In this document: one piece after another, positions 1 through 9,296 of the stretch
How the letters are laid out: every line of letters starts with the position of its first letter
Position numbering within the stretch: the first letter of the stretch is position 1
Assembly (NCBI GenBank): GCA_030374735.1
Contig: JASCIV010000711.1
Coordinates: forward strand, 1-13,701
Length of the DNA: 13,701 nucleotides
Source: Gracilaria caudata
Lineage: Eukaryota > Rhodophyta > Florideophyceae > Gracilariales > Gracilariaceae
Direction of reading: 5' to 3'
Notes under the pieces: generated by a model
What the model saw: the letters and a program-made list of their open reading frames with translations, nothing else
The model's database searches: none
What the model was told of the DNA's origin: nothing
Position numbers and translations under genes: made by a program

Positions 1-343
1 GAGATAAAGTTCGCAACGGACAACGTAAAACAAAATGTTCTACGTCGTTTAGCACATTTGGGCGGCAAATGCACAACATTCTCTTTCCTGATAAGTTCCA
101 AGGGGGTGGAGTAACGGAGTATGTCCCACTGAAAGCTGCGATAACACCACCTGCGCACGGATTTTTGTTACCCGACTTCAAACGACTTACAGCACACACA
201 TTGTGTAGTCCTGGCTGAAGTGCATCTTAACATGATTTGTTCAAGTCTCCGTTGACAAATGCTTCATGGCGGGCTGCGCGACCAACGCCGCGCGAGAGAG
301 AAGGCAAGATGCTGATAGAACAGATTACTAGGGTAGGAGCTAT

Positions 344-373
344 ATAACATGTTAAAGAAGAAGAAATAACATG
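344..373 (+). mobile_element. Possible footprint of a LINE tail with target-site duplication
   Basis: The 8-bp word ATAACATG occurs at 344-351 and again at 366-373. The 14 bases between them contain TAAAGAAGAAGAA (353-365), which is identical to the 3' tail of the retrotransposon remnant at 9282-9294. A direct repeat hugging a bare LINE-type tail is what an extremely 5'-truncated target-primed insertion would leave. The string is short and simple, so coincidence is a serious alternative. Confidence 0.3.
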
Positions 374-1693
374 ATTAACATAATATGTGTTCCAGCTGAT
401 CCCAGATTCTCATATCTTCATCATTTTCTCCAAGCCACGACAGGATGAAATGAAGTTTGACCATTGGATATTGTGCCATTTTTACCCCGTCTTTCTTGCC
501 GCAGTTTCTTCACCGAAGTAATCAGGTCGTTTGTGCATCATATGTCGCCAACTCGTTCTGAAAGACAGTTGCTACGTCCCCTTTCGTTGCTGGTTGGCGG
601 CACAATCATAGAGCTCTCCTTCTGATGAATCGTTTTCTAATCTGTATTCCGTTTACAAAACCAGATCACCGGCAAAAGTTTTGGAGGGAAACCCAGAATA
701 GAACTCATTTCCCTGCTGACGTAATGCCCTTTTTTATCAGTACACAGGTTTGAATCAAGATATCAAACCGTTTGGTATCCTGTGGTACATATTGGCCTGT
801 AAGTTTGTGTGGTTGAATCACATCATGTCTAGTGGTTGTTAAAGGGGTTCGTTGAAAAGGCTCTGACAGGGTGCTGGAAGCGGCGTGATGATTGACAAAT
901 CTTCAGCAATACAGTGCTACCCTTGAAAGAGGGTTATACGGATAGGGACGAGAGAGAGAGAAAGTGTTCAAAATGGCACCCAACCTGCAAGACTGGCAAA
1001 GAAGCAAATCAGAGATACGCATCATGCGTTTGCATGTGCTTGGCCACGCAAAAATAAAGGCGGGAGAGGGAGACACTTCCCGCCTCGTATCTTCGGCCCT
1101 CCTCCGTCACGCTGTATTCGATCCCGGCATTGCGCCATAGCGCGTAGCAGCTGCGCCGTAGCTTCATAGTTTTGCTTGTTCCGCCGCTGTACAGTATTCC
1201 GCTCAGCAGTGCAATCTTGTAACTCAGGTCACCAGATCATAAATATTAAATAACTAGCCAGTTACAGCACACTGCGAAAACTTGTGTCTGCTACCCTTTC
1301 AATGTGGAATTCGTACTGGGTTACAACCTCTGAAAAGGATAGAATGCCACACCTGTGAGTGTACGAGAACCAGAATTCGACTTGAAACCACGTCTGTGGC
1401 GACTTGAATGAATGCCTCAACGCCATTTTTGTTTCCAGAACAGTTTATGTCAAGAGCAAGAATGGTTTGGAAGATTGGAAATATTGATTAGTGCTCATAA
1501 TTTCCGCATTCACGAGTGTGCTGGACCCTCGAGAGAAACTGTGTGACAAGGACTAAAGCCGTACAGGACAAGTTTTGGAACGTTGGTGGGTGTATTCGAC
1601 AAACGTTGACCGAAGAGGAGCCGCTGGTGTGAAGGATTTCCAGAAAAGCGGAGTCAGTAATTTTAAGAGTGGCGGACAACGGCAAGCTGAGGT

Positions 1694-1714
1694 CAAACTT
1701 CAAACTTCAAACTT
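1694..1714. repeat. Tandem repeat, CAAACTT x3
   Basis: Three perfect head-to-tail copies of the 7-bp unit CAAACTT. No gene is recognised on either side and no role is evident. Confidence 0.8.
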
Positions 1715-1815
1715 ATAAACCCCACATTGCGTGGCTAAGAATAGAGCTGAAGACCCGCAGTTGACAGCACAAGCGTCTTATCCTGGATGTATTACCAATT
1801 TAAAGAACCTGGTAA

Positions 1816-1891
1816 CTGTGAGCCTCACAGTGTGAGGTGTGAACTCCACAGGCCCCTTAAAACTGTCTTCACACCGTGAAGACAGTTTTAA
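1816..1891. repeat. Compound inverted repeat / strong hairpin
   Basis: Positions 1857-1872 (TTAAAACTGTCTTCAC) pair perfectly with 1876-1891 around a 3-base loop, giving a 16-bp stem. Just upstream, two overlapping 7-bp-arm palindromes share a strand: 1816-1822 with 1824-1830, and 1823-1829 with 1831-1837. The outer bases from about 1801 and back from about 1901 also resemble each other imperfectly in inverted orientation, so this may be a roughly 100-bp foldback element. The 3-base loop is too small for a typical microRNA precursor. Known hairpin terminators are bacterial and do not fit this context. Confidence 0.75.
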
Positions 1892-3389
1892 CTGGTCTTA
1901 CGACACTCACAAAAAAGGCCATGTGCTGAAAACAAGGTGCTCTCATGGTGAGCAATTATTCTGATTTCCGAAACACAGCAGACTCACTCCGAGAGCTGTT
2001 TCTCCGCCTGCGAAGAGACCACAAGAAATTGAAAATCGTTTTAAGAAGCATCGTCTATTTATTGTCTCCAGCAAATGAGAATAATTCGTTTTCGATATGC
2101 GCTTTACTCTTAGACATTCGTCTGTGGTGTTCATGAGCTGCAAAGCTCGCATATCTAATAAATCTTTGTCGACATTTTTCGTCTGACCTTTTTTCGTTTT
2201 GTCTTGCGAAGGATTCCGTATTTTTTATGTCACTCCTTCACAGAAACAAACTGCCACAAGAGTTCTCATCAGGGTAAACGAAGACGCCATAAACGCATGC
2301 CGCTTGCACAAAATGGTTAAAAGCATGCACCAAAACCATAAACTGATAATTGATCACTTTGAACAATGAGAACATTCATGATCGGAAGTCCTATATTGCA
2401 ACCTTTGCTGGTGAAGGGCAAGCAAAGTACTTATAAATGAAACCACAACAAAACCAACTTTGCATATGCTACCTCTAAAAGGTCTTGTCCATGAACCCAT
2501 GAACCGTCAGACTGTACAAGTTGTCAAAATGGTGGAAGAGTCAGTAGGTGTAGTCTGGTTTTTCTCTCACGTCTGTCGCGCTTGTAGTATATTTCTCATA
2601 CCAAAATCGCACCCTGCCATAAGAAATGGTCGAACACACACACACTGTTGAATATGGTTGGAATCCTAGTAGGAACTCGAGAGAACAAACGTGTCGGTTT
2701 TGTATTGGGAAAAGTCGAAAACCCCAATCATAGAAAATGTGGTGGTCTTGCTTGACGAAGAAACCTGAGTTCGTTATGAATGAAGCGAGAAAATCTCTTT
2801 TGCAGTTCCGAGTTCCTCTGAAGAAAAAATGAAATCAGTCCTTCTAAAGAGCGGGGCAAAGGTACTTATGGTAACCTACTATGTTCACATATTTGAACTC
2901 CCCAGCACGTCAAATGATTGTGTACAACTGCCAAGAATAGAAGCTACAGAGACGCTGTAACAGAGTACGTTGTCATTAAGCCCGTATACCAGAGAGCGAG
3001 CAAGAGAGAGAGAAGAGTAGAAGGGTTTCTTTGGATGCCCAGAAACATTTTTTGCGCTATAGACACCGCGGAAGATCACTGAGAACGTAATGAACAGCGT
3101 ATCAGCTCTAAAATTCCCGAGCGAGCCATTGTTGCAGTGTACAGTGTTAATTGATACAAGAGAGGGCTAACATTACCACTGTTCAGAGATAATTTGTACT
3201 TGTTGCCCAGTACGTTGTTCGGGCGACAAAGGTCAAAGGCCAGAACTTTGGAAAAGCCAGCCAGTATGACAAGGCGTTTGGCCTTCTTGAAGAAAGAGGA
3301 CCATTTGTAGTTGTCAGCATTCCGTTGGACAACAAGTGTCCACAATCAAGGAGAACACGAAGAAGGTTGGTAAGAATACAGAAAAGAAT

Positions 3390-3602
3390 GGGGTAAACGT
3401 TAACGGATCTCCAACGGAGGCCTAGGACTAGAGGGGTAAACGTTGCTTACTTCAGATGTCCCCTACTCTACGTAACGGAACTTCCGGTCCGGAAGCGTAG
3501 TATTGACGGAGGGGTCATTTTGCTAAATAATCCTTTATCAGTCTCCCCAAAAATAAAGGTCTTGTTCGTTCGATGATCGAACTTCGATCGTTCGTTTACC
3601 CC
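3390..3602. promoter_or_regulatory. Candidate regulatory region with three GGGGTAAACG motifs
   Basis: GGGGTAAACGTT occurs at 3390-3401 and 3433-3444 in the same orientation. The reverse complement of its first ten bases, CGTTTACCCC, lies at 3593-3602. Close to the third copy sits a perfect palindrome with 7-bp arms (3568-3582). All lie 250-465 bp upstream of the ATG of the 461-residue gene, in an otherwise noncoding stretch. The GTAAAC core resembles forkhead-type sites of animals and fungi, but the binding factor here is unknown. I see no clear TATA box for this gene; an AATAAAG-like string near 3550 is the nearest candidate. Confidence 0.4.
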
Positions 3603-3852
3603 GGTAGCATCGGAGGTCGCTGGGGTGTTGTTGTGTCGGCCCCCAACCTCGGCTTCGCGTTCTTCTCACGTCCAGAACGCCCAAAGGGTATGACGATACA
3701 GTCACAGTGATCATGGCGATGTAATATCGCGCCACGCCCCGGTCGCTGCCTTCGGCTTCCTTACGTCGCCTCACCCAGGTGGAGCTGTTGCTTCCTACTA
3801 CCATCAGCGACACGCACATTCACTCTCGAACACGACACACATTGTGCTCACG

Positions 3853-5238
3853 ATGTCTAGTAGCGACGACTCTGATAGTTCACCGGATTCGGGGTTTTTA
3901 TACCTTGCATCCATGCAGAGCTTTCGCTTGAAAAGAGATTATGTGCGGGCCGAGAAAATAGCTGGAAGTCGACGTAAACGAGTGAAAATAACCCGCATGT
4001 CAAAAATAGATGCATCAGATGTATCCGAGTGGTCAGATGCCAACAATTTAGAACGATACCGACTAACAAGGACTGCAATGGAATGGACAGAATGTTTCTT
4101 ATCTAATGATATCGTTTTGCAAGGAAGTTACGACTGTGCTAACCTGTTGCGAAGCACCTCCTGTATATCATCCAGTCCAGTTGTTGTTGAAGCTGATGCT
4201 TTTTTTCCGTATTGTTCAGAAACCGAGCTTGTGTTGAATGGTTACGTAGTTGATGAAGTTGTCCGCGATAAAGTGTGGATAGTCCATCTCTCACATCGAA
4301 GGTCTCGCCAAGTAACGCTGGAAGCTGGCTCAGTGTACCTAATCGGGAACCCTCACAAGAATCGACGGTCAGCTTTCTGTCACCTATGTCGAAATGCGCA
4401 TAGTCTAAACAAGACACCGTGCCCCAAAGTGTTGAGATTCATGCCTGTTCCATCTCACGCTCACTTCAAAGCTCGAATAGATGATCAATATCAAAAGGGC
4501 GCTCGTGTACTGACAGTGATACCTGGAGAGCCATCTCAACTTGCTTGCAGTCTCGCAGATGACGACCTCTGCGCTACCTGCCTCCGAAAAGCACTCAAAG
4601 ATAGAGGCATATGGTTCAAAATGAATGGAAGCTGTACAGATCGACACTGTCCAAATGTAGATTGGTGTGAGTGCGATGAAGAATTGGAGCAGGATTCGGG
4701 AGCCTGCGCACATTACATATATATCTCAGAGGGAAAGTACAACAATTTGCCAGACGATGACCTGGCTGATGCGGTTGCAAATGGCCTAGTGAGAACTGTA
4801 ACCGGCTGCGTCGAATCGGATCGACGTCTAGGTACATCACGTTCTCTTCGGAAGTTTGCCAAAAAGTGGTTGCGAAAGCAGGTCAAAGTGTCTATAGAGC
4901 ACTTGTTGAAGGAGTTTTCGGTGCAGTTATATCCTTTGCTTAAATGCGAAGTGATGGCAATGGCAATGATTGACACCAGAATTGCCGACATGATTGAAGG
5001 TTATAAGAGTTTCACTCTCAATACAGGTATTGTTACTGGGTTCGTGGAAAACTCAGAGATGATGGCAGTGGGACCATGGCTCGAGGGTCGCCTTGCACGG
5101 GACTCTGAAGGTACATGGTGGCAAACCTGTCGTGGCGAGCCGATACTCGTGAGCACGGAAAGCGATGTTTCTACGGTCTGCAAGGCGAGCATCGACTCTA
5201 TAGGACCGTCAGATGAACTGGGAAGATGGATTGCTTAA
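3853..5238 (+). CDS. Cysteine-rich, probably zinc-binding protein of unknown family (461 aa)
   Basis: The frame is also open upstream to 3694, but the first in-frame ATG is 3853, with A at -3; the GTG at 3844 is not a plausible eukaryotic start. The protein opens with an acidic, Ser-rich tail (SSSDDSDSSPDS, residues 2-13), then a basic RRKR cluster (40-43) that could be a nuclear signal. The middle carries cysteines suited to zinc binding: CHLC (176-179), C190, CATC (240-243), then C261, C266, C272, C274 and C285. Residues 330-385 look helical and basic. There is no signal peptide or membrane segment. I do not recognise the family. A nuclear or nucleic-acid-related role is inferred only from the basic patch and the cysteines. 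Its length of 1.4 kb without a stop, and its organised cysteine spacing, argue for a real intronless gene. Confidence 0.75.
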   Translation: MSSSDDSDSSPDSGFLYLASMQSFRLKRDYVRAEKIAGSRRKRVKITRMSKIDASDVSEWSDANNLERYRLTRTAMEWTECFLSNDIVLQGSYDCANLLRSTSCISSSPVVVEADAFFPYCSETELVLNGYVVDEVVRDKVWIVHLSHRRSRQVTLEAGSVYLIGNPHKNRRSAFCHLCRNAHSLNKTPCPKVLRFMPVPSHAHFKARIDDQYQKGARVLTVIPGEPSQLACSLADDDLCATCLRKALKDRGIWFKMNGSCTDRHCPNVDWCECDEELEQDSGACAHYIYISEGKYNNLPDDDLADAVANGLVRTVTGCVESDRRLGTSRSLRKFAKKWLRKQVKVSIEHLLKEFSVQLYPLLKCEVMAMAMIDTRIADMIEGYKSFTLNTGIVTGFVENSEMMAVGPWLEGRLARDSEGTWWQTCRGEPILVSTESDVSTVCKASIDSIGPSDELGRWIA

Positions 5239-7023
5239 CGACAATATCCTTATCCTGGACACCGTAGTACTGCCTACTAAGGAAGAAAGATGGTATGATT
5301 AAAATAGTTATAGAAATGACACCAGTGAAGCGATCGACGCGCAGTGTAAGGAAAGAAGCTGATGAAGTAATTAGGAAATGGTGAGAAAGAGAAGCGCTAA
5401 TCGAACGAACCTTGAACTGGTTTGCGGACTAAGATGAAGGTCGTTGCGTGATACAAAGACGAGGAGGCACATTGCTTGCAACGCGCCTGCAGAGACACGC
5501 ATTGCAGCAAGAAGTGTTGGCGCCATCACAGGCGCGCACGTTGTCGTGCAAAAGCGTTAATTCGGCATTGTATAGACAGAGAGATGCGAGAGAGACGTGG
5601 CTGAGGAGTGCCGTCGTACATCATACACATTTCTCTGGTAACAAAGTTGGAACAATCGGCTATAGCAGGCACGGTTATCACGAGATCTTTCTAAGACGAT
5701 CTTCATTCAGAAATACTTGAATAAGCGTGCGCAAATCAGCCGTCTCCTCCACCCAGCATGTCTACTCTTGTCAGTGCCTCGAGCACTCCAGCAAATCAAC
5801 TGAGCGTTGGTGCCCATCTCTGCCGCCATAGTGGAAAAGCGTCGCAAATCCCAATCTTGGCTGCCGCCACAAGTTTTGAATTCAAAGATGAGCAGCTCAT
5901 ATTGCTCTGGTTCCTATCTGCCACATCCTGCTTCTCTTCAATTTCAAGTCTAACATTCTCAAACTTCAGTCCGCAAAGGAAGGTCTGTATGCCTTGACCA
6001 GGTCATTGTCGCTGTGGTCAATTTGGAGCTCGCAAAGAGATGCGCAGTGTTTGTGGTCCAAAGTGTTACCTTCGCATATCGTACCAATGTTAGCTTTCGA
6101 CCTTAGGGATGATGAAAGGTACCGCCAGAAACATGTCATTTTATCTTTGTTTCCTTAGGTGCCCGTATTTGTTCAGGCCTCACTGGAACGATGGACATAA
6201 ATTCCCGCACAGAGAACTTTTTCAGCCGTGAAGATGAAAACTCTGTGACAGATGAGACAGGGCTTTGTGAGTTCGGCCTAAACGAATTATACAAGATTTC
6301 GATTTGATCAACTCCTCTCTTCGCAAAACTCTGGCACCATAGTAGAATCTGTTTGCACCCTGCGGGCAAGCAATAAAGACGTAGATTACGACCCCCAATA
6401 CCTCTCCGTTTCCTCGAACCAACTTCCGATCTGGCTGTGATGCACATCCAGTAAGTGACTTCATGTTTATATACAAAGTCTTCTCATTTTTGAGAAAAGC
6501 TCTTAGCAAGCACTGCGGAGATGTTAGAGCGCTTTAAGTTGAAGCATCTTGATTGGAAATCAATCAGCACAAGATTATGATAGCCTCTCTTAGGAACTAG
6601 GAATTCTATCCACAAATTGATTTAGAGAAGACTGTGCTGCTTGTTAGTAAGCTCGGAAGGCTAACGACGTGATCGCACGACAAGGAACGGTGAAGCAAAT
6701 GGACACCTGCATGAGTCGTGCAGCAGTCAACCGAGAAGCACCCACAGACTAGCAATCGTGTTCCTGTTCATGGTATTTGAATTCTCGAAGAATGAAATTC
6801 ATTGAAGACTTGTCAACAAAATACGCATCGTGAAGACAGCTCACATCAGACAACAGTGTAAAACGAACGTGAACTTAACAGCGAAGCATACGCATTAGGA
6901 GGATTAAAGGGTTCTTCCATGTATCCCTTTAACGTTCCCAGAAGGCTGTCCCGGAGCCCATAAAAGCATCTTGAAATACGCCGGTATCTCTGCTGGATGG
7001 CGGCTGCGCTGGTACAGCTCATA
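5239..7023. other. Gene-poor spacer with possible decayed coding traces
   Basis: No intact gene is supported. Two weak traces stand out. One plus-strand frame from 5268 to 5720 meets only two stops before its end; its longest open part, 5448-5720, begins with GTG. On the minus strand, frames at 5966-6139 and 5796-6002 abut through a frame change and read like protein (for example GLKFENVRLEIEEKQDVAD), but I cannot assign them. Two overlapping minus frames between 6136 and 6509 match nothing I know. A small inverted repeat, TTAAAGGG (6904-6911) with CCCTTTAA (6925-6932), lies near the right end. Confidence 0.5.
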
Positions 7024-7043
7024 GGCTATGATGAGTCATAGCC
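7024..7043. promoter_or_regulatory. Hairpin carrying a GCN4/AP-1-type bZIP site
   Basis: GGCTATGA (7024-7031) pairs with TCATAGCC (7036-7043) across four bases. The centre reads ATGAGTCAT (7031-7039), the palindromic high-affinity site of yeast Gcn4 and related bZIP factors, which in fungi activate amino-acid synthesis genes including BCATs. It lies about 158 bp upstream of the TATA box of BCAT copy 1. I find no equivalent upstream of copy 2. Use of this site in the present organism is inference. Confidence 0.4.
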
Positions 7044-7153
7044 CGCTCCGTATTGCCGCATGTATGAGCATTGGTTGAGCTCCCCTCTGACACCGAGTCA
7101 AGAGTCTGTCAAAGCGCTTCGTGAGGACTTTATGGCTTCGAGATGATTTTCGA

Positions 7154-7232
7154 ACACGTGTAAGACGGACGTGTTGAGCAGGTGAAAGGAGCCTAGTATA
7201 AAGGCCCCCACAAAGCATTTCCAGTCCACGTG
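7154..7232 (+). promoter_or_regulatory. BCAT copy 1 core promoter: TATA box and two G-boxes
   Basis: TATAAAGG lies at 7197-7204. The first ATG downstream of it is the proposed initiator at 7416, which supports both calls. CACGTG hexamers (G-box/E-box, bound by bHLH or bZIP factors in plants and fungi) flank it at 7155-7160, inside the palindrome ACACGTGT, and at 7227-7232. The second lies near or just after the expected transcription start. Confidence 0.55.
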
Positions 7233-7415
7233 CGAAGTGGTGCTTTGGGATAGATAGAACCTGGCGACCAACCGCCGAACTAAGAACGTGTTTCTCGCGT
7301 CCTTAAAGCCGCCGTGGTCGCCGCCGTAACCCAGCAACTGTACCATTCTTCCGCTTCCGGTTCCGCGCCATTGCACATCTTTTCGCGCATTGCCCAATTG
7401 CTGAACGGCGACAAT

Positions 7416-8594
7416 ATGGCTTTTGTATCCCCATTGCCGTTGCTTCAACGCAGCTCGTTTTCAGCCATTGACAATCGCATGAAACCACGCCACGGATTGA
7501 AACATGCTTCTCGGCGACTGTCAACGCAGGCGGCAATCACGCCCCGTATGGTACAATCAGAGGTGAAGCAAGCAACCCCAAAGCTGGACTGGAAAAACCT
7601 CGGATTTCAATACATTCAAACCGCATGCTATGTGAAATGTGTGTGGAAAGATGGAGAATGGTCTTCGCCCTCTATTGAAACTGAACCGTTTATACGTATG
7701 CACATTGCTAGCACGGCTTTGCACTACGGACAAAGTTGTTTTGAAGGGCTAAAGGCGTTTCGTGGACAAGATGATGTGGTAAGAATCTTTCGAGCCGATG
7801 AAAATGCAAAACGATTGCACGCTTCAGCAGAACGACTTGTGATTCCGCCCGTTCCTGAAGAGTTATTTTTGTATGTTGTTCACATGGCAGTTCGCGAGAA
7901 TATTGACTACGTGCCACCGTATGGAAGTGGAGGATCATTGTATATCCGACCATTACTTTTCGGGAGTGGCGCGAAAATTGGGTTACAATCATCTGATGAA
8001 TTCACGTTTCTCGTAATGGTGGTGCCTGTCGGGGATTACTACAAGGGTGGATTATCACCGGTGACGGCTATTGTGATGCAGAATTTCGATCGTGCAGCTC
8101 CAAAGGGAGTCGGTCACGTTAAAGTGTCTGGCAACTATGCAGCAGACCTTATGCCAAATTTGATGGGCAAAAGCGCTGGGTATCCTATTAATCTCTACCT
8201 AGACGCGCAGAACCGTCGGACTATCGAAGAGTTTGGCACGTCCAACTTTTTTGGATTGAAAGGGAGTACTTATGTGACACCAAACTCTGCCAGTGTGTTA
8301 CCGAGCATCACGAACAACACGCTGATGCAACTGGCAAAAGATGAAGGAATGGTGGTGGAACAACGAGAAATCGATATTGACGAATTGGAAGAATTTGAGG
8401 AGGTCGGCGCGTGTGGCACTGCGGTTGTGATCACTGCGGTCTCACGTGTGGTGCATGGGAGCAAGTTGTATGAGATAGGTAACGATCCCGACCGCGTTGG
8501 CGAGCGCCTTCTTCGTTTGTATAACAAAGTGCGAGCCATCCAGTATGGCGAGCAGCTAGACCTGCACGGTTGGGCGCAGCCATTGTTGATGTAA
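7416..8594 (+). CDS. BCAT: Branched-chain amino acid aminotransferase, organelle-targeted copy
   Basis: This PLP enzyme reversibly transfers amino groups between leucine, isoleucine or valine and 2-oxoglutarate. Fold-type IV hallmarks are visible: LHYGQSCFEGLKAFRG (residues 102-117), the Schiff-base lysine K236 in GHVKVSGNYA, EEFGTSNFFG (271-280) and the phosphate-binding GACGTA (331-336). The domain is complete. Residues 1-49 are extra: they start MAFVSPLP, are rich in Ser and Arg with a single acidic residue before E49, and contain RRLSTQ (33-38). MAFV suggests a red-algal plastid transit peptide, while RRLST would also suit a mitochondrial one. The start is the first ATG after the TATA box, with A at -3 and G at +4. 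The frame also extends upstream to a GTG at 7314 without another ATG. Internal Met45 could give a shorter cytosolic form. The bulk of the coding sequence is identical to the second copy downstream. Confidence 0.93.
   Translation: MAFVSPLPLLQRSSFSAIDNRMKPRHGLKHASRRLSTQAAITPRMVQSEVKQATPKLDWKNLGFQYIQTACYVKCVWKDGEWSSPSIETEPFIRMHIASTALHYGQSCFEGLKAFRGQDDVVRIFRADENAKRLHASAERLVIPPVPEELFLYVVHMAVRENIDYVPPYGSGGSLYIRPLLFGSGAKIGLQSSDEFTFLVMVVPVGDYYKGGLSPVTAIVMQNFDRAAPKGVGHVKVSGNYAADLMPNLMGKSAGYPINLYLDAQNRRTIEEFGTSNFFGLKGSTYVTPNSASVLPSITNNTLMQLAKDEGMVVEQREIDIDELEEFEEVGACGTAVVITAVSRVVHGSKLYEIGNDPDRVGERLLRLYNKVRAIQYGEQLDLHGWAQPLLM
7564..8511 (+). repeat. 948-bp identical segment, copy A (conversion tract)
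   Basis: By line-by-line comparison this segment is identical, without indels, to 9935-10882, at a constant offset of 2371 bp. The match breaks abruptly at 7563/9934 and 8512/10883, both inside the coding sequences. In the remaining 84 nt up to the stop codons, 17 positions differ, about seven of them silent changes. Identity bounded by older divergence points to gene conversion rather than a simple fresh duplication. A misassembly is the alternative. Confidence 0.85.
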
Positions 8595-8839
8595 ACTTCA
8601 ATTGCCGCATATTCATGCTTATTCCAAATGGGAATCTGCGACGAAATATGGCTTCAAGAACATCGCTTTTCCTCGGTGCGAAGCACCTGCAAATGTGTTT
8701 CACGCTGCACTTACTATTCAAGGATAGTGGCCCCGAAAATTGAGCGGCGCTCTTTTGTAATGCCGTGCAATGACGAATAATCCCTTGTTGTCCCGGTTAA
8801 CCTTGCAAAAGTGAAGAGGCGATTGTCAACTCCGCGTAG

Positions 8840-9296
8840 AATGGAGCCGCTGTAGATATGCTGGAAGTTCGATCAGCATTGTCATCAAAACAGAAGAGCA
8901 GGCCAGTCCTCCAAGGCTGCGTCCCGGTTGAAAACAATGAACGAGAGATGCGAAAGGCTGAAGTTGCGCTGGCGTAGTTTTACACTGGCGACGTACCCTC
9001 GCTTCACCCCGTAGCGTCTTACGTAGAGAAGAAGACCTTACGATGCGGGTGTGGAACAAATGCAAAGAAGGATCCCGATCACTTCGTTTTGCGATGCCGT
9101 TTTACACATGCTTCCAGACGCGAGCTTTTCAGAGGGCTGCCTCGTTCTGCCAGATGAAATGTGCCAAGTTTGATTAGACAAGTGCCACAGAAGTTTTTGG
9201 CCTTTCTGCGGCGAGAGAACTTTCTTTAAAGTTCTACAGTAGAACTTCTACAGCCTAGTAATTAAAGGCTATTGTCCAAAATAAAGAAGAAGAAGA
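8840..9296 (+). mobile_element. 3' end of a decayed non-LTR (LINE) retrotransposon
   Basis: One frame running from 8840 to a TAA at 9227-9229 has stops at 8975 and 9155. Before the first stop it reads REMRKAEVALA, then TGDVPSLHPVASY, then C-x-C-x9-HFVL-x-C (9044-9097) followed by RRELF. This order, a Leu/Arg-rich helix, a TG..PSL-type turn and a CCHC-like finger, is the usual C-terminus of LINE ORF2 proteins downstream of the reverse transcriptase. The last in-frame residues are FLRRENFL. A short 3' region follows, with a 9-bp-arm hairpin (9229-9247), ending in ATAAAGAAGAAGAAG, a typical simple tail. The reverse transcriptase core is missing, so the copy is 5'-truncated and dead. The clade is not determinable. 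Confidence 0.65.

Larger units (their letters stand above)
1..3389. other. Gene-poor region without a supportable gene
   Basis: No reading frame here starts with a convincing ATG, carries a recognisable motif or is long enough to stand out from chance. The longest open frames, on the minus strand at 1488-1703 and 3076-3345, begin with TTG and match no family I know. I see no tRNA B-box and no rRNA segment. What can be described is simple sequence and structure: (GA)6 at 950-961, (AC)6 at 2634-2645, a purine-rich run near 2991-3024, three CAAACTT units, a compound hairpin and a short retrotransposon-tail-like string; the last three are listed separately. Undetected short exons or a noncoding RNA cannot be excluded. 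Confidence 0.6.

Noticed and set aside
3076..3345. 89-residue minus-strand frame
   Set aside because: It starts with TTG, has no upstream promoter signs, and contains no motif I recognise.
3538..3819. 93-residue minus-strand frame upstream of the orphan gene
   Set aside because: It overlaps the presumed promoter and leader, shows no family features, and looks like chance.
5757..5840. Fancied MutS/MSH6-like segment on the minus strand
   Set aside because: Only a few residues (W, LD-like, GGDG) agree, interrupted by stops; the surrounding sequence does not follow that family.
7314..7415. Extension of BCAT copy 1 to a GTG start at 7314
   Set aside because: GTG is not a normal eukaryotic initiator. 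The ATG at 7416 is the first after the TATA box, is in good context, and begins a recognisable MAFV transit peptide.
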